From an uncultured Bacilli bacterium (GTDB taxonomy: Bacteria > Bacillota_I > Bacilli_A > RF39 > UBA660): a DNA stretch of 31,019 nucleotides. The position numbers and the translations under genes were made by a program. The stretch spans positions 1 to 31,019 of the forward strand of contig CAJUNG010000017.1 in assembly GCA_910587725.1 (NCBI GenBank). The letters run 5' to 3'. This document shows positions 1 through 7,797 of the stretch, one piece after another (the first letter of the stretch is position 1; each line of letters begins with the position of its first letter). The notes beneath the pieces were generated by a model. It did not search any database, had not been told where the DNA came from, and saw only the letters and a program-made list of their open reading frames with translations.

Positions 1-41
1 CATTATCTATGTTTTGAAAGAACTATTTCATTTATATTTTT

Positions 42-152
42 TCCTTGGTGAGTATTGCGAAGAGGGTACACCTGTTCCCATCCCGAACACAGAAGTTAAG
101 CTCTTCAGCGCCGACGATAGTGATTTTCGCTAAAATAGGACCTTGCCAAGGA
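42..152 (+). rRNA. rrf: 5S ribosomal RNA
   Basis: The segment has the conserved 5S core (GGTACACCTGTTCCCATCCC, then GAACACAGAAGTTAAGCTCT). The ends pair as helix I: CCTTGG at 43-48 with CCAAGG at 146-151. A run of eight T follows at 153-160, so transcription probably ends there. At about 110 nt it is slightly shorter than the usual 115-117 nt. No 16S or 23S sequence is inside the window, so it is either the 3' end of an rrn operon starting upstream or a lone 5S gene. Confidence 0.95.
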
Positions 153-375
153 TTTTTTTTGTGTTTTTGTTTAATTTACTCTCCATTCTGAATTGATTAG
201 ATGGGTAATTAGATAAGAAGACATAAAAAAGGGATTCACGATTTAGAGTAAACAATACATTTATGGAAATAAAATATCATTGAATTTTGTAACCTTTTTA
301 AGTCGTTAGTGAATAGAAAGTTTTACTTTGATGTGGATAGTATTGATACATATTATACTGCATAATGATTGAAGA

Positions 376-418
376 GTTAAGTTGACCAACACGATGCTTA
401 GTGTTTAACTTAACTTTT
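376..418 (+). terminator. Strong hairpin followed by TTTT
   Basis: GTTAAGTT (376-383) pairs with AACTTAAC (407-414), and an inner AACAC (88-92 of the same line, 388-392) pairs with GTGTT (401-405). TTTTCA follows. It looks like a rho-independent terminator, although no intact gene precedes it. It may be the relic terminator of a lost gene. Confidence 0.5.
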
Positions 419-452
419 CATTTAACAAGGAATTATTTACTATTTTTATGGC

Positions 453-482
453 TTGACACAAATTATTGGATTAAATTATAAT
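453..482 (+). promoter_or_regulatory. Orphan sigma-70-type promoter
   Basis: A perfect -35 TTGACA (453-458) and a perfect -10 TATAAT (477-482) are separated by 18 bp. Only broken coding sequence lies immediately downstream, so this promoter probably belonged to a gene that has decayed, or it drives the DUF2691 gene through a long leader. Confidence 0.55.
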
Positions 483-804
483 GAGGGTGTTTACTATGAT
501 GAGAAGAATTTATAAGGGGATATTCTAGGAATTTTAGATTCTACTTACAATAGAGTAGCGGCATACGAGTGTGATGTTTTGAGGAAAAATCTTAAGTATT
601 AAAGACAATTCATAGTTTGTATTTCTTTAATGTTGTTTGTTAATATTTCAATATTTATTCAATAAATTTTGCTTTTATCATATCGCGAATTATACTGTGG
701 AAATTAATGGAGTAAAGCTGAACATACCAAATGACTATTATCATGGTTAAATTGTAATCATTAGTTAGTTATTCTAATCAATAATGAGTTTTTAAGAAAG
801 GAGT

Positions 805-1323
805 ATGAAAAGTATAATTAAAGTATATTTTCTATACGGATTGATTATATATAGTTTCTGTAAAGTTTATATGATAGGAATAAAATTTAGAATAGAAAAT
901 GAGTATAATACAGTTTTGGAGAAGATTTTAAGAAATGTTGATTCGATTAAATATAAATGGTGTATTTTTGATGATGAGGTGTATATTTCATCAGGAGAGA
1001 GCCTATTTGATAATGATGAATATAGCAATCAAGACTTCAAAAAAATTATTTCTGAGAATAATTACTATCCTGTATTTGCTACCGTTCAATTGTATTTAGA
1101 AAATGGGAAAATAGTTGAAATTGAAAATTATTCTCAATTTACAAATAGTGATTGTCAGCTAATTTTAATGATTACTGATAACGAGTTTGTGGAGGTCTAT
1201 GCAAAAGAAAAAATAGTATTAGAAACAATCCATCAAAATGTTCTAAATCACTCTTTTACTGATATAAAACTAATCAATGAACCGAAAGATATATCAAATA
1301 GATTTTTTGCATCCTTTGATTGA
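805..1323 (+). CDS. DUF2691-like hypothetical protein
   Basis: The protein resembles the DUF2691 family of small Bacillota proteins: after Met22 it reads IGIKFRIENEYNTVLEKIL, then a hydrophilic alpha/beta region with a conserved-looking SDCQLILMITDNEFVEVY segment. The family has no known function; some members sit near polymorphic-toxin or immunity loci. The first 21 residues are hydrophobic and not typical of the family. The Shine-Dalgarno-like GAAAGGAG (796-803) lies only one base from the first ATG, so Met22 (base 868) is a real alternative start, though no good ribosome site precedes it. Decayed sequence lies on both sides. Family assignment is from memory of the motif. Confidence 0.6.
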   Translation: MKSIIKVYFLYGLIIYSFCKVYMIGIKFRIENEYNTVLEKILRNVDSIKYKWCIFDDEVYISSGESLFDNDEYSNQDFKKIISENNYYPVFATVQLYLENGKIVEIENYSQFTNSDCQLILMITDNEFVEVYAKEKIVLETIHQNVLNHSFTDIKLINEPKDISNRFFASFD

Positions 1324-1380
1324 AATTTATGCTAGGGATATTTATATGTTTGATTTTATATAGAGTAATCAGGAGGAATA

Positions 1381-1931
1381 GATGATAGTTGATTATAAGA
1401 TTGAAAATGACTTGTATGTTAGATTAATCAATTATGCTTTCAAAAAACAGATGCGGTAATGTTTGTTTCACGAAAAGATGGATTTACTAAAAAAGAAGTA
1501 GAGGAACTAGATAGAAATATAAAAAATATTAAAAACAACCGAAAAACTTCATTTTTAAAAAGCAGAAATGGAAGTAATTGGGGATTTTTTGAAATTGTGC
1601 ATGAATAATGAGAGACAGAAACTTCTGTTGATTTAGAAAAATTCTAACAACTATTTGAGGTTTTATTCTATGAAACGAGTGATGAGGTAAAAGAATATTT
1701 ATTCACGAACCGTAATTTATATAACTGGTTGAATCCCAAATATCCTGAAGATTTGGCATTTTTCAAAGATGGTTATTTTTGGCTTATATTCTGTAGCACA
1801 TGAAGAAATATGTCATATATACTGTGAAAATAAAAAGAATACGAATATCTAAAATCTATAGGGATTGAGTTCTGAGAAAAAGAATTTGTTCCTACTGCAA
1901 AAGAAGATTTATATTTTGAAAATTATCAATA
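1381..1931 (+). pseudogene. Broken accessory gene, possibly immunity-type
   Basis: An ATG at 1381 with AGGAGG just upstream opens a frame that reads MIVDYKIENDLYVRLINYAF. It then shifts frame at the A-run near 1445 and continues as TDAVMFVSRKDGFTKKEVEE. Stops follow near 1607-1612 and 1647. Later pieces read YLFTNRNLYNWLNPKYPEDL, THEEICHIYCENKK and LKSIGIEF, with further shifts and a stop near 1875. The order of recognisable blocks shows one ancestral protein of about 180 residues, broken by at least two frameshifts and three stops. The NWLNPKYPEDLAFFKDGY-type block recalls uncharacterised proteins found near toxin and immunity clusters; that link is inference. Confidence 0.6.
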
Positions 1932-1943
1932 ATAAAAATATTG

Positions 1944-1978
1944 AAGAAGCTTAGCGAATTGTGTTAGGCTTCTTTTCT
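1944..1978 (+). terminator. Rho-independent terminator
   Basis: AAGAAGCTTA (1944-1953) pairs with TAGGCTTCTT (1965-1974) with one mismatch and a 10-11 nt loop, followed by TTCTTTTG. It lies just after the pseudogene 1381-1931 and was probably its terminator. Confidence 0.65.
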
Positions 1979-2161
1979 TTTGCTAGTTTTTTCCTAGATT
2001 TAAGTCAATTTGTTTACAATATTTATTGCTTTTAAGTCTTTTTTAGATTTTAATCTATCATTAAATGATTTACTTATTTTTCATATTCAATTAATTCTTT
2101 TGAAATAAGTATCATGAGCTTTAGTATTATAGTCTTTTGTGTGAATAAAAGATTTGTCGAG

Positions 2162-2203
2162 GTAAATTCCAATTGCTAAAATTAGGGGTGGAATTTACTT
2201 TTA
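2162..2203 (+). terminator. Perfect 9-bp hairpin followed by TTTTAT
   Basis: GTAAATTCC (2162-2170) is a perfect inverted repeat of GGAATTTAC (2190-2198), loop 19 nt, followed by TTTTATAG. It may end transcription from upstream before the ireB operon. The large loop makes a regulatory or chance origin possible. Confidence 0.4.
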
Positions 2204-2308
2204 TAGCTCAGGTATATTTTTCTTTTTGATTTTCTTCTTCAAAACTGTGGACTTTTCTTTTTGAAAATGATAGAATTATCCTATAAGTAATATTATGGTG
2301 GTGATACG

Positions 2309-2557
2309 ATGAATGATGAAACTCAAATTTATAACATCGAAGACTTTGATGATAAAAATGTTGAGAAAATTTTAGAAGACGTGTATTATGCTTTAGAAGA
2401 TCGAGGCTATAATCCGATTAAGCAATTAGTTGGATATATTCTTAGTGGAGATCCTGGGTATATTTCGTCTCATTTAGAAGCACGAAGAAAGATTACGAGT
2501 GTGGACCGTTCTAAAATCTTAGAAGTTATTCTTCGTAAATATTTAAAAGACGTTTAA
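2309..2557 (+). CDS. ireB: IreB family regulatory phosphoprotein (UPF0297)
   Basis: The 82-residue protein matches the UPF0297/IreB family throughout: an acidic N-terminus with YNIEDFDDKNVEKILEDVY, then YNPIKQLVGYILSGDPGYI and the basic HLEARRKITSVDR region. In enterococci IreB is a target of the PASTA kinase IreK and controls cell-wall stress and cephalosporin tolerance. The ribosome site GGTGGTGAT precedes the ATG at good spacing. The stop TAA shares one base with the ATG of ruvX, so the two are translationally coupled. The usual neighbour alaS is absent; a decayed stretch lies upstream instead. No protein kinase gene is visible in the window. Confidence 0.93.
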   Translation: MNDETQIYNIEDFDDKNVEKILEDVYYALEDRGYNPIKQLVGYILSGDPGYISSHLEARRKITSVDRSKILEVILRKYLKDV

Positions 2558-2973
2558 TGAAATATATTGGTTTAGACTTAGGAACAAAAACCTTAGGTGT
2601 TGCTTTTAGCGATTCTTTAGGTATATTTGCTTCTGCTCATTCGATTATTCGTCATGAAGATAATCTTTCCTTTTTAGTAAAAGAAGTAGGGAAGTTGATG
2701 CAGGAAAATCAAGCAGAAGAAATCGTGTTAGGATTTCCTAAAAATATGAATAATACGATTGGGGAAAGAGCAGAAAGAAGTTTAGCGTTTCAGAAAATGT
2801 TAGAAAATGATTTAGGGGTGAAAGTCCATTTGATTGACGAGCGACTTTCTACGAAAGAAGCAACGGATTTACTGATTCGTAATGATACCTCTAGAAAAAA
2901 AAGAAAAAAAGTCATCGATAGTATGGCGGCCACGATAATACTACAAAGTTTTTTAGAAAGAAGAGGAAAATAA
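2557..2973 (+). CDS. ruvX: Holliday junction resolvase-like protein YqgF/RuvX
   Basis: The 138-residue product has the RNase-H-fold signature: first acidic strand YIGLDLGTKTLGVAFSDSLG at residues 3-22, EIVLGFPKNMNNTIGERA in the middle, the second acidic motif HLIDERLSTKEA, and the terminal IDSMAAT with the last conserved Asp. The family processes the 5' end of pre-16S rRNA and was first proposed as a Holliday junction nuclease. All expected acidic residues (Asp7, the E of DER, the D of IDS) are present. It starts inside the stop codon of ireB and is followed two bases after its stop by the DUF1292 gene, as in Bacillus. Confidence 0.93.
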   Translation: MKYIGLDLGTKTLGVAFSDSLGIFASAHSIIRHEDNLSFLVKEVGKLMQENQAEEIVLGFPKNMNNTIGERAERSLAFQKMLENDLGVKVHLIDERLSTKEATDLLIRNDTSRKKRKKVIDSMAATIILQSFLERRGK

Positions 2974-2975
2974 GC

Positions 2976-3284
2976 ATGGAAGAAAAAAATACATTTGAAG
3001 TAATTAATGACGATGGTACAAAAACACTTTGTCATATTCTATTTACATTTGATAGTGATGAGACAAAAAAAAGTTATATCGTTTATACAGATGATACAAA
3101 AGATAAGGAAGGAAATACACAAGTTTATGCGTCTATCTTCCATCCTGATGATCCGAATACCAAATTAGAACCAATTGAAACAGAGAAAGAATGGAAAGTT
3201 ATTGAAACTATTCTTGAAACTTTACAAGAAGAAGCTAAAAATGGGAATTTAGAAACGAATTCTTCTGATACAAGTGAATCATAA
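2976..3284 (+). CDS. DUF1292 protein (YrzB-like)
   Basis: This 102-residue acidic protein carries the DUF1292 core: a beta-rich segment FEVINDDGTKTLCHILFTFD, then KSYIVYTDDTKDKEGNTQVY and the C-terminal EWKVIETILETL. The family is widespread in Bacillota, almost always between ruvX and mltG or their neighbours, and has no established function. The start follows the ruvX stop by two bases, with a weak ribosome site (GAGGAAAATAAGC) inside the end of ruvX. The last 15 residues are Ser/Thr/Asn-rich and probably disordered. Confidence 0.88.
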   Translation: MEEKNTFEVINDDGTKTLCHILFTFDSDETKKSYIVYTDDTKDKEGNTQVYASIFHPDDPNTKLEPIETEKEWKVIETILETLQEEAKNGNLETNSSDTSES

Positions 3285-3299
3285 AAGAGAGGCGCAGTA

Positions 3300-4394
3300 A
3301 TGGAAAAAAGATGTAAATTAAAAAAAGGATGGATGATTCTCTTGTCCTTAATTGCCTTCTTTTTTTTGCTTTTCTTATTGCTACTTGGTTTTTACTTTTA
3401 TAATCTGCAAGGGGTTAGCAGTAGTACAGCGGAAAAAGAAATTGTTATTGAAAAGGGAATTGGTTCTCGTGGGGTAGCAAAAACTTTAAAAGAAAGAAAC
3501 ATGATTCGAAATGAATATGTGTTTCTTGCTTATTTAAAGTTGAATCATGTGAAGGATTTGAAATTTGGGACTTATCTTCTTCGAGAAAATATGAGTGTAG
3601 AAGAGATTGTAGATGCATTAAACCATGGTAGTACATATAATCCTGATGCTATTTCAATTACGATTTTAGAAGGAATTAATATGAGAGAAATTGCTCGTGT
3701 GATTGCTAGTAAAACGAATAACCAATATGAATCCGTGATTGAAAAAGCAAATGATAAAGAATATCTTGCAACCCTTATTGAAAAATACTGGTTTATTACA
3801 GAAGATATTTTAGATGAGGAAATTTTCTATAAACTAGAAGGTTATTTGTATCCTAATACTTATCAGTTTGATAGTAAAGATGTTAGTGTAGAAACAATTT
3901 TTAATCGTATGATTGCCGAGATGGCAAAACAATTAGAAGAGTATAAAGATTTTGATTATACAACGCTTTCTATTCATGAAAGACTTGTTTTAGCATCAAT
4001 GGTAGAAAAAGAATCTCCTAGAAAATCAGATCGTACGAAAATGGCTTCCGTTTTTTTGAATCGAAAAAATAAAGGAATGAACTTAGGTAGTGATGTTACG
4101 ACTAGATATGCAAAAAAAATCGATAATAAAAAGCAGAAGTTAGATGATGAGGAATTCCAATACAAAAGTCCTTATAATACCCGTCTTAATGATGGTAGTA
4201 TGAATGGACGTCTTCCGATTGGACCGATTTCTACGATTTCTAAAACAAGTATTGATGCAGCATTTCATCCAGAGTCAGATAATAATTTGTATTTTATTTC
4301 CAACATTCAAACCCAAGAGACATTTTTCTATGAAAATTATCAGGATTTCCTTGTGAAAAAGGCAGAATTAAAAGAGGTTAATCAAGGTTTTTAG
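3300..4394 (+). CDS. mltG: Endolytic murein transglycosylase MltG
   Basis: This single-pass inner-membrane enzyme cuts nascent peptidoglycan glycan strands. Residues 1-10 are basic, a membrane segment spans about 11-35, a LysM-like subdomain follows (GIGSRGVAKTLKERNMIRNE), and the YceG/MltG catalytic domain fills the rest. The catalytic glutamate is probably Glu236 in LASMVEKESP. The substrate-groove motif NGRLPIGPISTISKTSIDAA near the C-terminus is well conserved. At 364 residues the length is usual. The ribosome site AGAGAGGCG sits before the ATG. It lies in the same run as ireB, ruvX and trmR. It works with PBPs in glycan length control, which gives a functional link to the split PBP further down. 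Confidence 0.95.
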   Translation: MEKRCKLKKGWMILLSLIAFFFLLFLLLLGFYFYNLQGVSSSTAEKEIVIEKGIGSRGVAKTLKERNMIRNEYVFLAYLKLNHVKDLKFGTYLLRENMSVEEIVDALNHGSTYNPDAISITILEGINMREIARVIASKTNNQYESVIEKANDKEYLATLIEKYWFITEDILDEEIFYKLEGYLYPNTYQFDSKDVSVETIFNRMIAEMAKQLEEYKDFDYTTLSIHERLVLASMVEKESPRKSDRTKMASVFLNRKNKGMNLGSDVTTRYAKKIDNKKQKLDDEEFQYKSPYNTRLNDGSMNGRLPIGPISTISKTSIDAAFHPESDNNLYFISNIQTQETFFYENYQDFLVKKAELKEVNQGF

Positions 4395-4402
4395 GAGAAG
4401 TT

Positions 4403-4999
4403 ATGAATGTTTATGAAGAGATTAGTGAATTAAAAAGGGATGCGCTAGCGCGGGGGATTCCGATTATGCAAGATGCGGGGATGGATTTTTTAACTTCGTT
4501 TCTTGATACAAATCAAGTTTCTTCCGTTTTAGAAATTGGTACTGCTGTTGGTTATTCTGCGATTATGATGGCACTTTCTAGTCCGAATCTTACCATCACT
4601 TCTGTTGAACGTGACCATGAACGTTATTTGGAGGCGGTGAAAAATATTAAACGATTCGGTTTAGAAAATCGAGTTACTTTGATTTTTCAAGATGCTTTAG
4701 ATATTTTCGTAGAAGAAAAATATGACCTTGTTTTTTTAGATGCTGCTAAAGGACAGAATATTCGTTTTTTCGAAAAGTTTTCTAAAAATTTGAATCCTAA
4801 TGGTGCAATTATTACAGATAATATGGACTTTCATGGACTTGTTCAAGAAAATGAAGAAAATATTGAGAGTAAAAATTTACGTAGTTTAATTCGAAAATTA
4901 AAAATGTATATTTCCTACTTAGAAGACCATCCTAATTTTTCTACTACCTTTTATCATATTGGAGATGGAATTAGTGTATCTAGAAAAAAATTAGATTGA
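4403..4999 (+). CDS. trmR: SAM-dependent O-methyltransferase, likely TrmR
   Basis: A 198-residue class I methyltransferase of the O-methyltransferase 3 family (YrrM). Motif I reads VLEIGTAVGYSAIMMA (SAM loop), followed by the acidic ITSVERD at the end of strand 2. The metal-binding region has LVFLDAAKGQ and ITDNMDF. In Bacillus the orthologue at this position after mltG is TrmR, which methylates 5-hydroxyuridine at tRNA position 34 to 5-methoxyuridine. AGGAG precedes the ATG at proper spacing, 8 bases after mltG, so it is cotranscribed. The assignment as TrmR rests on length and neighbourhood, not on a specificity residue. Confidence 0.85.
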   Translation: MNVYEEISELKRDALARGIPIMQDAGMDFLTSFLDTNQVSSVLEIGTAVGYSAIMMALSSPNLTITSVERDHERYLEAVKNIKRFGLENRVTLIFQDALDIFVEEKYDLVFLDAAKGQNIRFFEKFSKNLNPNGAIITDNMDFHGLVQENEENIESKNLRSLIRKLKMYISYLEDHPNFSTTFYHIGDGISVSRKKLD

Positions 5000-5016
5000 G
5001 TTTACAAGTCATTGAC

Positions 5017-5065
5017 AACGATTTTTATCATTTTATTTGTAATATCAAGAAAAATCGTTTATAAT
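5017..5065 (+). promoter_or_regulatory. Promoter overlapped by a 10-bp perfect inverted repeat
   Basis: A -35 TTGTAA (5037-5042) and -10 TATAAT (5060-5065) are spaced by 17 bp and lie upstream of the DUF402 gene. AACGATTTTT (5017-5026) and AAAAATCGTT (5050-5059) form a perfect inverted repeat whose right arm abuts the -10 box. This could be an operator for an unknown regulator, or a hairpin at the end of the trmR transcript. It lacks a T-run, which argues against a terminator. Confidence 0.55.
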
Positions 5066-5088
5066 AATCCTGAGGAAAGAGGAATATT

Positions 5089-5628
5089 ATGAAAAAATTA
5101 GTGATTGGAGCAAGATATGATATTCATTGCTACAAACATGATTCTAATATTCATCGTTATTGGGATGAAGCGGTCCTTTTAGAAATTAATGAAGACTACT
5201 TAGTATTTGGAAATGAAAAAACAAAAGTAATTGAAGCTGATGGTAGAAGTTGGAGGACAAAAGAACCTGCCATTATGTATTTCTTTAAGAACCAATGGTA
5301 TAATGTGATTGGGCAGTTAAAAAGTAATGGGATTTATTATTATTGTAATATTGCCTCTCCTTATGTCATTGATGGAAGAACGATTAAGTATATTGATTAT
5401 GATTTGGACCTTAGAGTTTTTCCCGATGGAGCATTTAAGGTATTAGACCGCGGTGAATATAACTATCATAAGGTAGAGATGAATTATTCTGATGAATTAG
5501 ACCTTATTTTGAAATCAGAATTATCTAAATTAATCGAACTGGCAAGAAGTAAAAGTGGTCCCTTTACTCCAGGAAAGGTTAACTATTATCATGAAATCTA
5601 CAAAAGATATAAACAATTTGTGAAATAA
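5089..5628 (+). CDS. DUF402 nucleoside tri/diphosphate phosphatase (Ntdp-like)
   Basis: The 179-residue protein fits the DUF402 family (staphylococcal Ntdp, Bacillus YgaC). It has an N-terminal beta-barrel-like region with WRTKEPAIMYFFKNQWYNVI, the characteristic ASPYVIDGRTIKYIDYDLDL segment carrying the acidic metal-site residues, and FPDGAFKVLDRGEYNYHK. Members hydrolyse the terminal phosphates of NTPs and NDPs. It has its own promoter (5037-5065) and a GAGGAAAGAGG ribosome site before ATG 5089. The predicted product is soluble and cytoplasmic. I am confident of the family and less so of the in vivo substrate. Confidence 0.85.
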   Translation: MKKLVIGARYDIHCYKHDSNIHRYWDEAVLLEINEDYLVFGNEKTKVIEADGRSWRTKEPAIMYFFKNQWYNVIGQLKSNGIYYYCNIASPYVIDGRTIKYIDYDLDLRVFPDGAFKVLDRGEYNYHKVEMNYSDELDLILKSELSKLIELARSKSGPFTPGKVNYYHEIYKRYKQFVK

Positions 5629-5659
5629 CAAGTTGTTTTTTTGTAAAAGGAGAATCTTT

Positions 5660-6340
5660 ATGTGTAAAAAATTAGAATATTATCAGAAACCGATTTACGG
5701 ATTATGTACAGTTATTTTTTCTCTTGCTCTTATTTTCTGGTATATCTACCATGTAATTCATACGCCTTCTAGTTATTATTTCCCTATAATTATTGTGTTT
5801 GTCATAATGCTTTTTAATCCGATTCGAAATTTATATTGTATGAAAAGAAAGACTTATCCTGTCCTTTATTATTTATGTTCTATTCCCATCGGAATTTTTC
5901 TTCTTTTTGTAGCTAGTAAAATTCTTTGGATTTCTTTTTCCTTAGGTGGGAATGAAGCCGATATGGAACTTTCTTATTATGTGGTTTCTATTGTAATAGG
6001 GCTACTTTTCCTTCAGCTTCCTACACTTTTTCTTAAAAGTAAGATGGATAATGTATATCCTAAATCAGTATTTCCTTTATTTTTGGTTGCTATTTCTTCT
6101 AGTATTATGTCTACTATTTTTACTGATGGAATCGAGGCTACTCACGGGTTAATTACGATTTGTCTAGCGATTTTATACTATGCTAGGGAAAAAGAACTTT
6201 TACCGGATATGATTAGAATTTGTTATCTTGTTTTTATGCTTTTTTGTTTTTACAAAGCGAATGTTGTTGCGGGGATTTTATTATTTTCAATTTATAAGAG
6301 AGATTCTTATTTGATGCATCAACAAGGAATGATTAGTTAA
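5660..6340 (+). CDS. Multi-pass membrane protein of unknown function
   Basis: Translation most likely begins at ATG 5660, preceded by AAAAGGAG, and not at an in-frame ATG 27 bases upstream that lacks a ribosome site. The 226-residue product has a short basic head (CKKLEYYQK) followed by about seven hydrophobic helices, with basic loops such as MKRKTYP and the tail IYKRDSYLMHQQG. I see no catalytic motif and no family I recognise. It follows the DUF402 gene by 31 bases and may share its promoter. Confidence 0.7.
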   Translation: MCKKLEYYQKPIYGLCTVIFSLALIFWYIYHVIHTPSSYYFPIIIVFVIMLFNPIRNLYCMKRKTYPVLYYLCSIPIGIFLLFVASKILWISFSLGGNEADMELSYYVVSIVIGLLFLQLPTLFLKSKMDNVYPKSVFPLFLVAISSSIMSTIFTDGIEATHGLITICLAILYYAREKELLPDMIRICYLVFMLFCFYKANVVAGILLFSIYKRDSYLMHQQGMIS

Positions 6341-6385
6341 GATAAACTGTAGGTGATTATTTTTGATTGATAAAGATAGATAAAT

Positions 6386-6455
6386 CTATGATAATAGGAA
6401 AGAGAAGTTAACCTTAATCAAATCTATCATAGGGCTTTTCTCAAATTATTTTTTT
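6386..6455 (+). terminator. Hairpin with downstream T-run between membrane gene and PBP
   Basis: CTATGATA (6386-6393) is a perfect inverted repeat of TATCATAG (6425-6432). A T-run (TTTTTTT) lies at about 6449-6455. GATAGAT (about 6375) could pair alternatively with ATCTATC (6422-6428). It may be a terminator, or a leader that switches between two folds upstream of the PBP gene. The 31-nt loop is long for a simple terminator. Confidence 0.4.
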
Positions 6456-6537
6456 CATTAGATGGGAAAGAATAGGATTTTGCTTCTGTTCTTTTTTTTT
6501 CTTTTTTTCATACAATTGATATAGGTAGGTGGTCTAC

Positions 6538-7440
6538 ATGTTTTCCAAGAAAAAAGATGAAAAGATAAAGTTTGTATTTGTTATTTTGGTATTTTTCTTT
6601 TTTTTAATTATTTTCAAGGTATTTTATATTCAGGTATTTGATTATAAAAAGTTGCAATCTTTAGCAAGTGATTTGTGGAGTAGAGATTTACCATTAGAGG
6701 CGAATCGTGGTCTTATTTTGGATAGAAATGGCGTGGTACTTGCAGATAATTTAACGACGACTTCTTTAGTCATTATTCCCAATCAGGTGGAAGATGCGGA
6801 TAAAACTTCTCTTGAACTTGCTTCTATTTTAGGGGTTAGTAAAGAAGAAATGGATAAGCATGTGAAGAAGAAGACTTCCATTGAACGGGTACATCCGGAA
6901 GGTAGAAGATTGTCTTATGAGATTGCGGATAAGATTAGTGCCTTAAAACTACCAGGGGTTTATTTAGTAAAAGAAGCAAAACGTTACTATCCTTATGGTG
7001 AAATGCTATCTCATGTTTTAGGTTACGTTGGTATCGATAATCAAGGACTTTCGGGATTAGAATTAGAATATGATGAATACTTGACCGGAGAAGCAGGGGC
7101 AATCAAATACTTTTCGGATGCTAAAGGAAATCAACTTAACTTATCCGATATTTATATTGAACCACAAAGTGGGATGAATTTACAGTTAACTATTGATTAT
7201 AAGATTCAAGCATCGATTGAACGAGAATTAGATAATGCGGTTTCTATGTTTAATCCTGATATGGCACTTGCCGTTGTGATGGACCCTAATACGGGAGAAA
7301 TTCTAGGAATGAGTTCTAGACCAACGTATGATGCTAACCATTATCAAAACTATTCTTTAGAAACATTGAGTCGGAATCTTCCTATTTGGGCATCATACGA
7401 ACCAGGTTCCACGTTTAAGAACGTTCATACCATACAATGA
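6538..7440 (+). pseudogene. Class B penicillin-binding protein, 5' half, split by element
   Basis: The start is ATG 6538, served by AGGTAGGTGG five bases upstream; a GTG nine bases earlier overlaps that site. The encoded part has a membrane anchor at about residues 10-30, the dimerisation motif RGLILDRNGVVLADN, and the start of the transpeptidase domain ending at YEPGSTFK. Ser291 is the acylated serine and Lys294 the paired lysine of the SxxK motif. Host sequence stops at Lys294; the next residues (NVHTIQ, stop at 7440) come from the integrated element. The product as it stands would be a membrane-anchored, inactive 300-residue fragment. The 3' half resumes at 24850 and joins in frame. With its C-terminal PASTA domain the whole protein resembles SpoVD or PBP2B/FtsI, but which of these it is cannot be settled here. 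Confidence 0.92.
7404..7435. other. attL junction
   Basis: Left of AA (7417-7418) is PBP sequence (CCAGGTTCCACGTTT). Right of it is the element arm GAACGTTCATACC (7419-7431). That arm is the near-inverted repeat of the element arm at the other end, GGTATGTACTTTC (24837-24849), with 11 of 13 positions matching. The symmetry places the crossover at the AA dinucleotide. Confidence 0.88.
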
Positions 7441-7465
7441 CCTGTATTTATAAGACTTTTTTAAA

Positions 7466-7499
7466 TAAAAATTTCTTCTCTCACAAGAAGATTTTTTTA
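7466..7499 (+). terminator. Rho-independent terminator just inside attL
   Basis: AAAAATTTCTTCT pairs with AGAAGATTTTTTT around the loop CTCACA, giving a stem of 6 bp plus an A/T extension and a T-run. It ends transcription coming from the truncated PBP gene about 50 bp inside the element and would shield element genes from the host promoter. The A-run on the other side means it could also work on the reverse strand. Confidence 0.65.
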
Positions 7500-7734
7500 T
7501 TTTAATGGTAAGAAAAAATTTCCCTTTCTCCCTTTTTCCCGCTTTTTAGAATTTCATAAAACTACTCGTATTATTATTTATCAATTTAATAAGTTGTGTA
7601 GCAAAAAAGGAGTTATTTTTTGAATAAGTATGTGTTATCATTCCCACCGTGATATGTATCTATTACTTTAATTTATGAATATATATCAGAACCCCAAAAT
7701 AATAAAAAGGAATTAGGGGTAAAAGGAAAGTAGT

Positions 7735-7797
7735 ATGAAATTTATAATAAAAAATTTAGTTAAAGCAGATGATAAAGGCTTTAACTATGAGTCTTGA
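7735..7797 (+). CDS. Possible 20-residue leader peptide upstream of rep
   Basis: An ATG with a good ribosome site (AAAAGGAAAGTAGT) encodes MKFIIKNLVKADDKGFNYES and stops at TGA 7795-7797. The frame overlaps the first codons of rep (ATG 7787), so ribosomes ending here could re-initiate on rep. Leader or coupled control of Rep is common in rolling-circle plasmids. The alternative is that this is chance or the frame-shifted start of rep itself. Confidence 0.35.
   Translation: MKFIIKNLVKADDKGFNYES

Larger units (their letters stand above)
153..804. other. Gene-poor decayed stretch after the 5S gene
   Basis: No intact reading frame of convincing quality lies here. It holds a T-run, a strong hairpin (376-414) and an orphan promoter (453-482). 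It also holds short broken coding-like pieces: around 497-600 a frame interrupted by TAA ending in DSTYNRVAAYECDVLRKN, and around 699-750 a short frame reading VEINGVKLNIPNDYYHG then stop. These look like remnants of accessory genes, but I cannot name them. Confidence 0.4.
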
